From: Oscillospiraceae bacterium
GTDB lineage: Bacteria; Bacillota; Clostridia; Oscillospirales; Oscillospiraceae
Direction: 5' to 3'
DNA: 5,371 nucleotides
Assembly: GCA_017458025.1 (NCBI GenBank)
Contig: JAFTGG010000128.1
Coordinates: forward strand, 1-5,371
Both the position numbers and the translations under genes were made by a program. Position 1 is the stretch's first letter. Every line of letters starts with the position of its first letter. Under the pieces are notes generated by a model. That model saw only the letters and a list, made by a program, of their open reading frames with translations, made no database searches and was not told the DNA's origin. This document shows, piece by piece, positions 4,713 through 5,371 of the stretch.

Positions 4713-5371
4713 ATGGTGGGCAATATCATTCGTCAAAAGCGGGAGGAGCGGGGCATCAGTCAGGAGCGGCTGGCGGAGCTGGTCGGCGTGAGCCGTCAAG
4801 CGGTGTCGAAGTGGGAGCTGGGGCAGACGCAGCCCGCGCTCGACAATCTGGAGCGCATCGAGGCGGCGCTCGATCTGCCGTCCGGCACGCTGACGGAGGC
4901 GGCGGAGAGAGAAGCCGAAGCGCCGGAGGCGGCGAAGCCGTCCGCCGCGCGAAAGTACGCGCTTTGGGCGGTCGCGGCGGCGATCGCTCTGATTGCCGTG
5001 TTTTTCCTCGGGCGGAGCAGCGCGCCGAAAGCGGCGGAGCCCACGCCCGAGGCTGGGCTGGGGAACGAGATCGCGGAGCTTTCGGCAGAGAGCGAGGCGG
5101 TCGCCGCCGACCTCTTCGCGCAGTGGCCGGAGGCGCTGGAGCTGACGAAGGAGCCGCTCGTGGACTTCGACCACCACAAGCCGTGGGACAAAACTGCGTC
5201 GGAGGTGATCTCCGACGGCTGGGAGCTGGTGGACGAGGTCGCACTTTCGGACGGCGCGGCGCTCGGCCTCGCCCGCTCGGACGAGCCGTGGGACGGCGAG
5301 ACGATCTGGGTCCTCGGCCGCGGCGCGGCGTCGGACGAGTGGATGGTGCTTGAGCGCGCGGGCGGCATCCA
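4713..5371 (+). CDS. membrane-anchored XRE-family helix-turn-helix protein (partial, 3' end outside window)
   Basis: The frame opens at ATG 4713 with AGGAGG at 4699-4704, 8 bases upstream, and stays open for 219 codons to the window edge. Residues 3-60 are a typical XRE/Cro-CI DNA-binding domain, with the recognition region [17 protein letters not shown] at 25-41. An acidic Ala-rich linker (61-79) leads to one membrane helix at about 82-100 with a basic Arg-Lys pair just before it, which should keep the DNA-binding end in the cytoplasm. Residues 101-219 would then be extracytoplasmic. They are acidic and Trp-containing (including a [10 protein letters not shown] stretch at about 152-161), and I do not recognise the domain. 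Such a layout suggests a one-component sensor that reads an envelope or external signal and acts on DNA. It follows the terminator at 4600, so it is probably a separate transcription unit, perhaps autoregulated. Confidence 0.88.
   Translation, partial: MVGNIIRQKREERGISQERLAELVGVSRQAVSKWELGQTQPALDNLERIEAALDLPSGTLTEAAEREAEAPEAAKPSAARKYALWAVAAAIALIAVFFLGRSSAPKAAEPTPEAGLGNEIAELSAESEAVAADLFAQWPEALELTKEPLVDFDHHKPWDKTASEVISDGWELVDEVALSDGAALGLARSDEPWDGETIWVLGRGAASDEWMVLERAGGI

Noticed and set aside
4679..5353. Plus-strand open frame in another register over the XRE gene
   Set aside because: The product is Gly/Arg/Ala low-complexity. The frame from 4713 has a proper AGGAGG site, an XRE domain and a membrane helix, and stays open to the edge.
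1..5371. CRISPR array, insertion sequence, attachment site or replication origin
   Set aside because: No spaced direct repeats, transposase or integrase sequence, terminal inverted repeats or DnaA-box cluster were seen on either strand.

Overview
The window suggests a GC-rich anaerobic Firmicute of the clostridial type (Oscillospiraceae/Christensenellales-like). This rests on strong AGGAGG-type ribosome binding sites 8-12 bases from the starts, a TTG start, extended -10 promoters, G/C-rich third codon positions, and a partial gene for the gamma subunit of a sodium-pumping decarboxylase. The assignment to a group is inference from style and content, with no marker gene present.

Layout. Positions 1-197 (minus strand) hold the start of an OadG-like membrane subunit that leaves the window on the left. 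Positions 198-448 are an AT-richer divergent control region with a candidate extended -10 promoter for each direction and a perfect 9-bp inverted repeat between them. Positions 449-4564 (plus strand) are four tightly packed genes: a short KdpD-like sensor histidine kinase without the usual KdpD N-terminal domains, a KdpE-like response regulator (TTG start, overlapping the kinase gene), a two-repeat DUF1538 membrane protein (4-base ATGA overlap), and a tandem P-II-like protein after a 78-base gap containing a hairpin. A near-perfect intrinsic terminator at 4570-4600 closes this unit. Positions 4601-4712 are a compact leader with hairpins, a tRNA-Leu D-arm-like stretch and a candidate promoter. 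From 4713 to the right edge runs a membrane-anchored XRE-type helix-turn-helix protein, open at its 3' end.

How the parts may work together. The main point of interest is the operon at 399-4600. A two-component system probably controls expression of an uncharacterised DUF1538 transporter-like protein, and a double P-II-like protein encoded after it probably controls that membrane protein directly, as GlnK does AmtB and SbtB does SbtA. No kdpFABC genes are present, so the KdpDE-like pair may have been taken over for this transporter. The P-II gene also carries a strong ribosome-binding-site-like sequence and an in-frame ATG exactly between its two domains, so it may yield both a double-domain and a single-domain protein, or it records the fusion of two genes.
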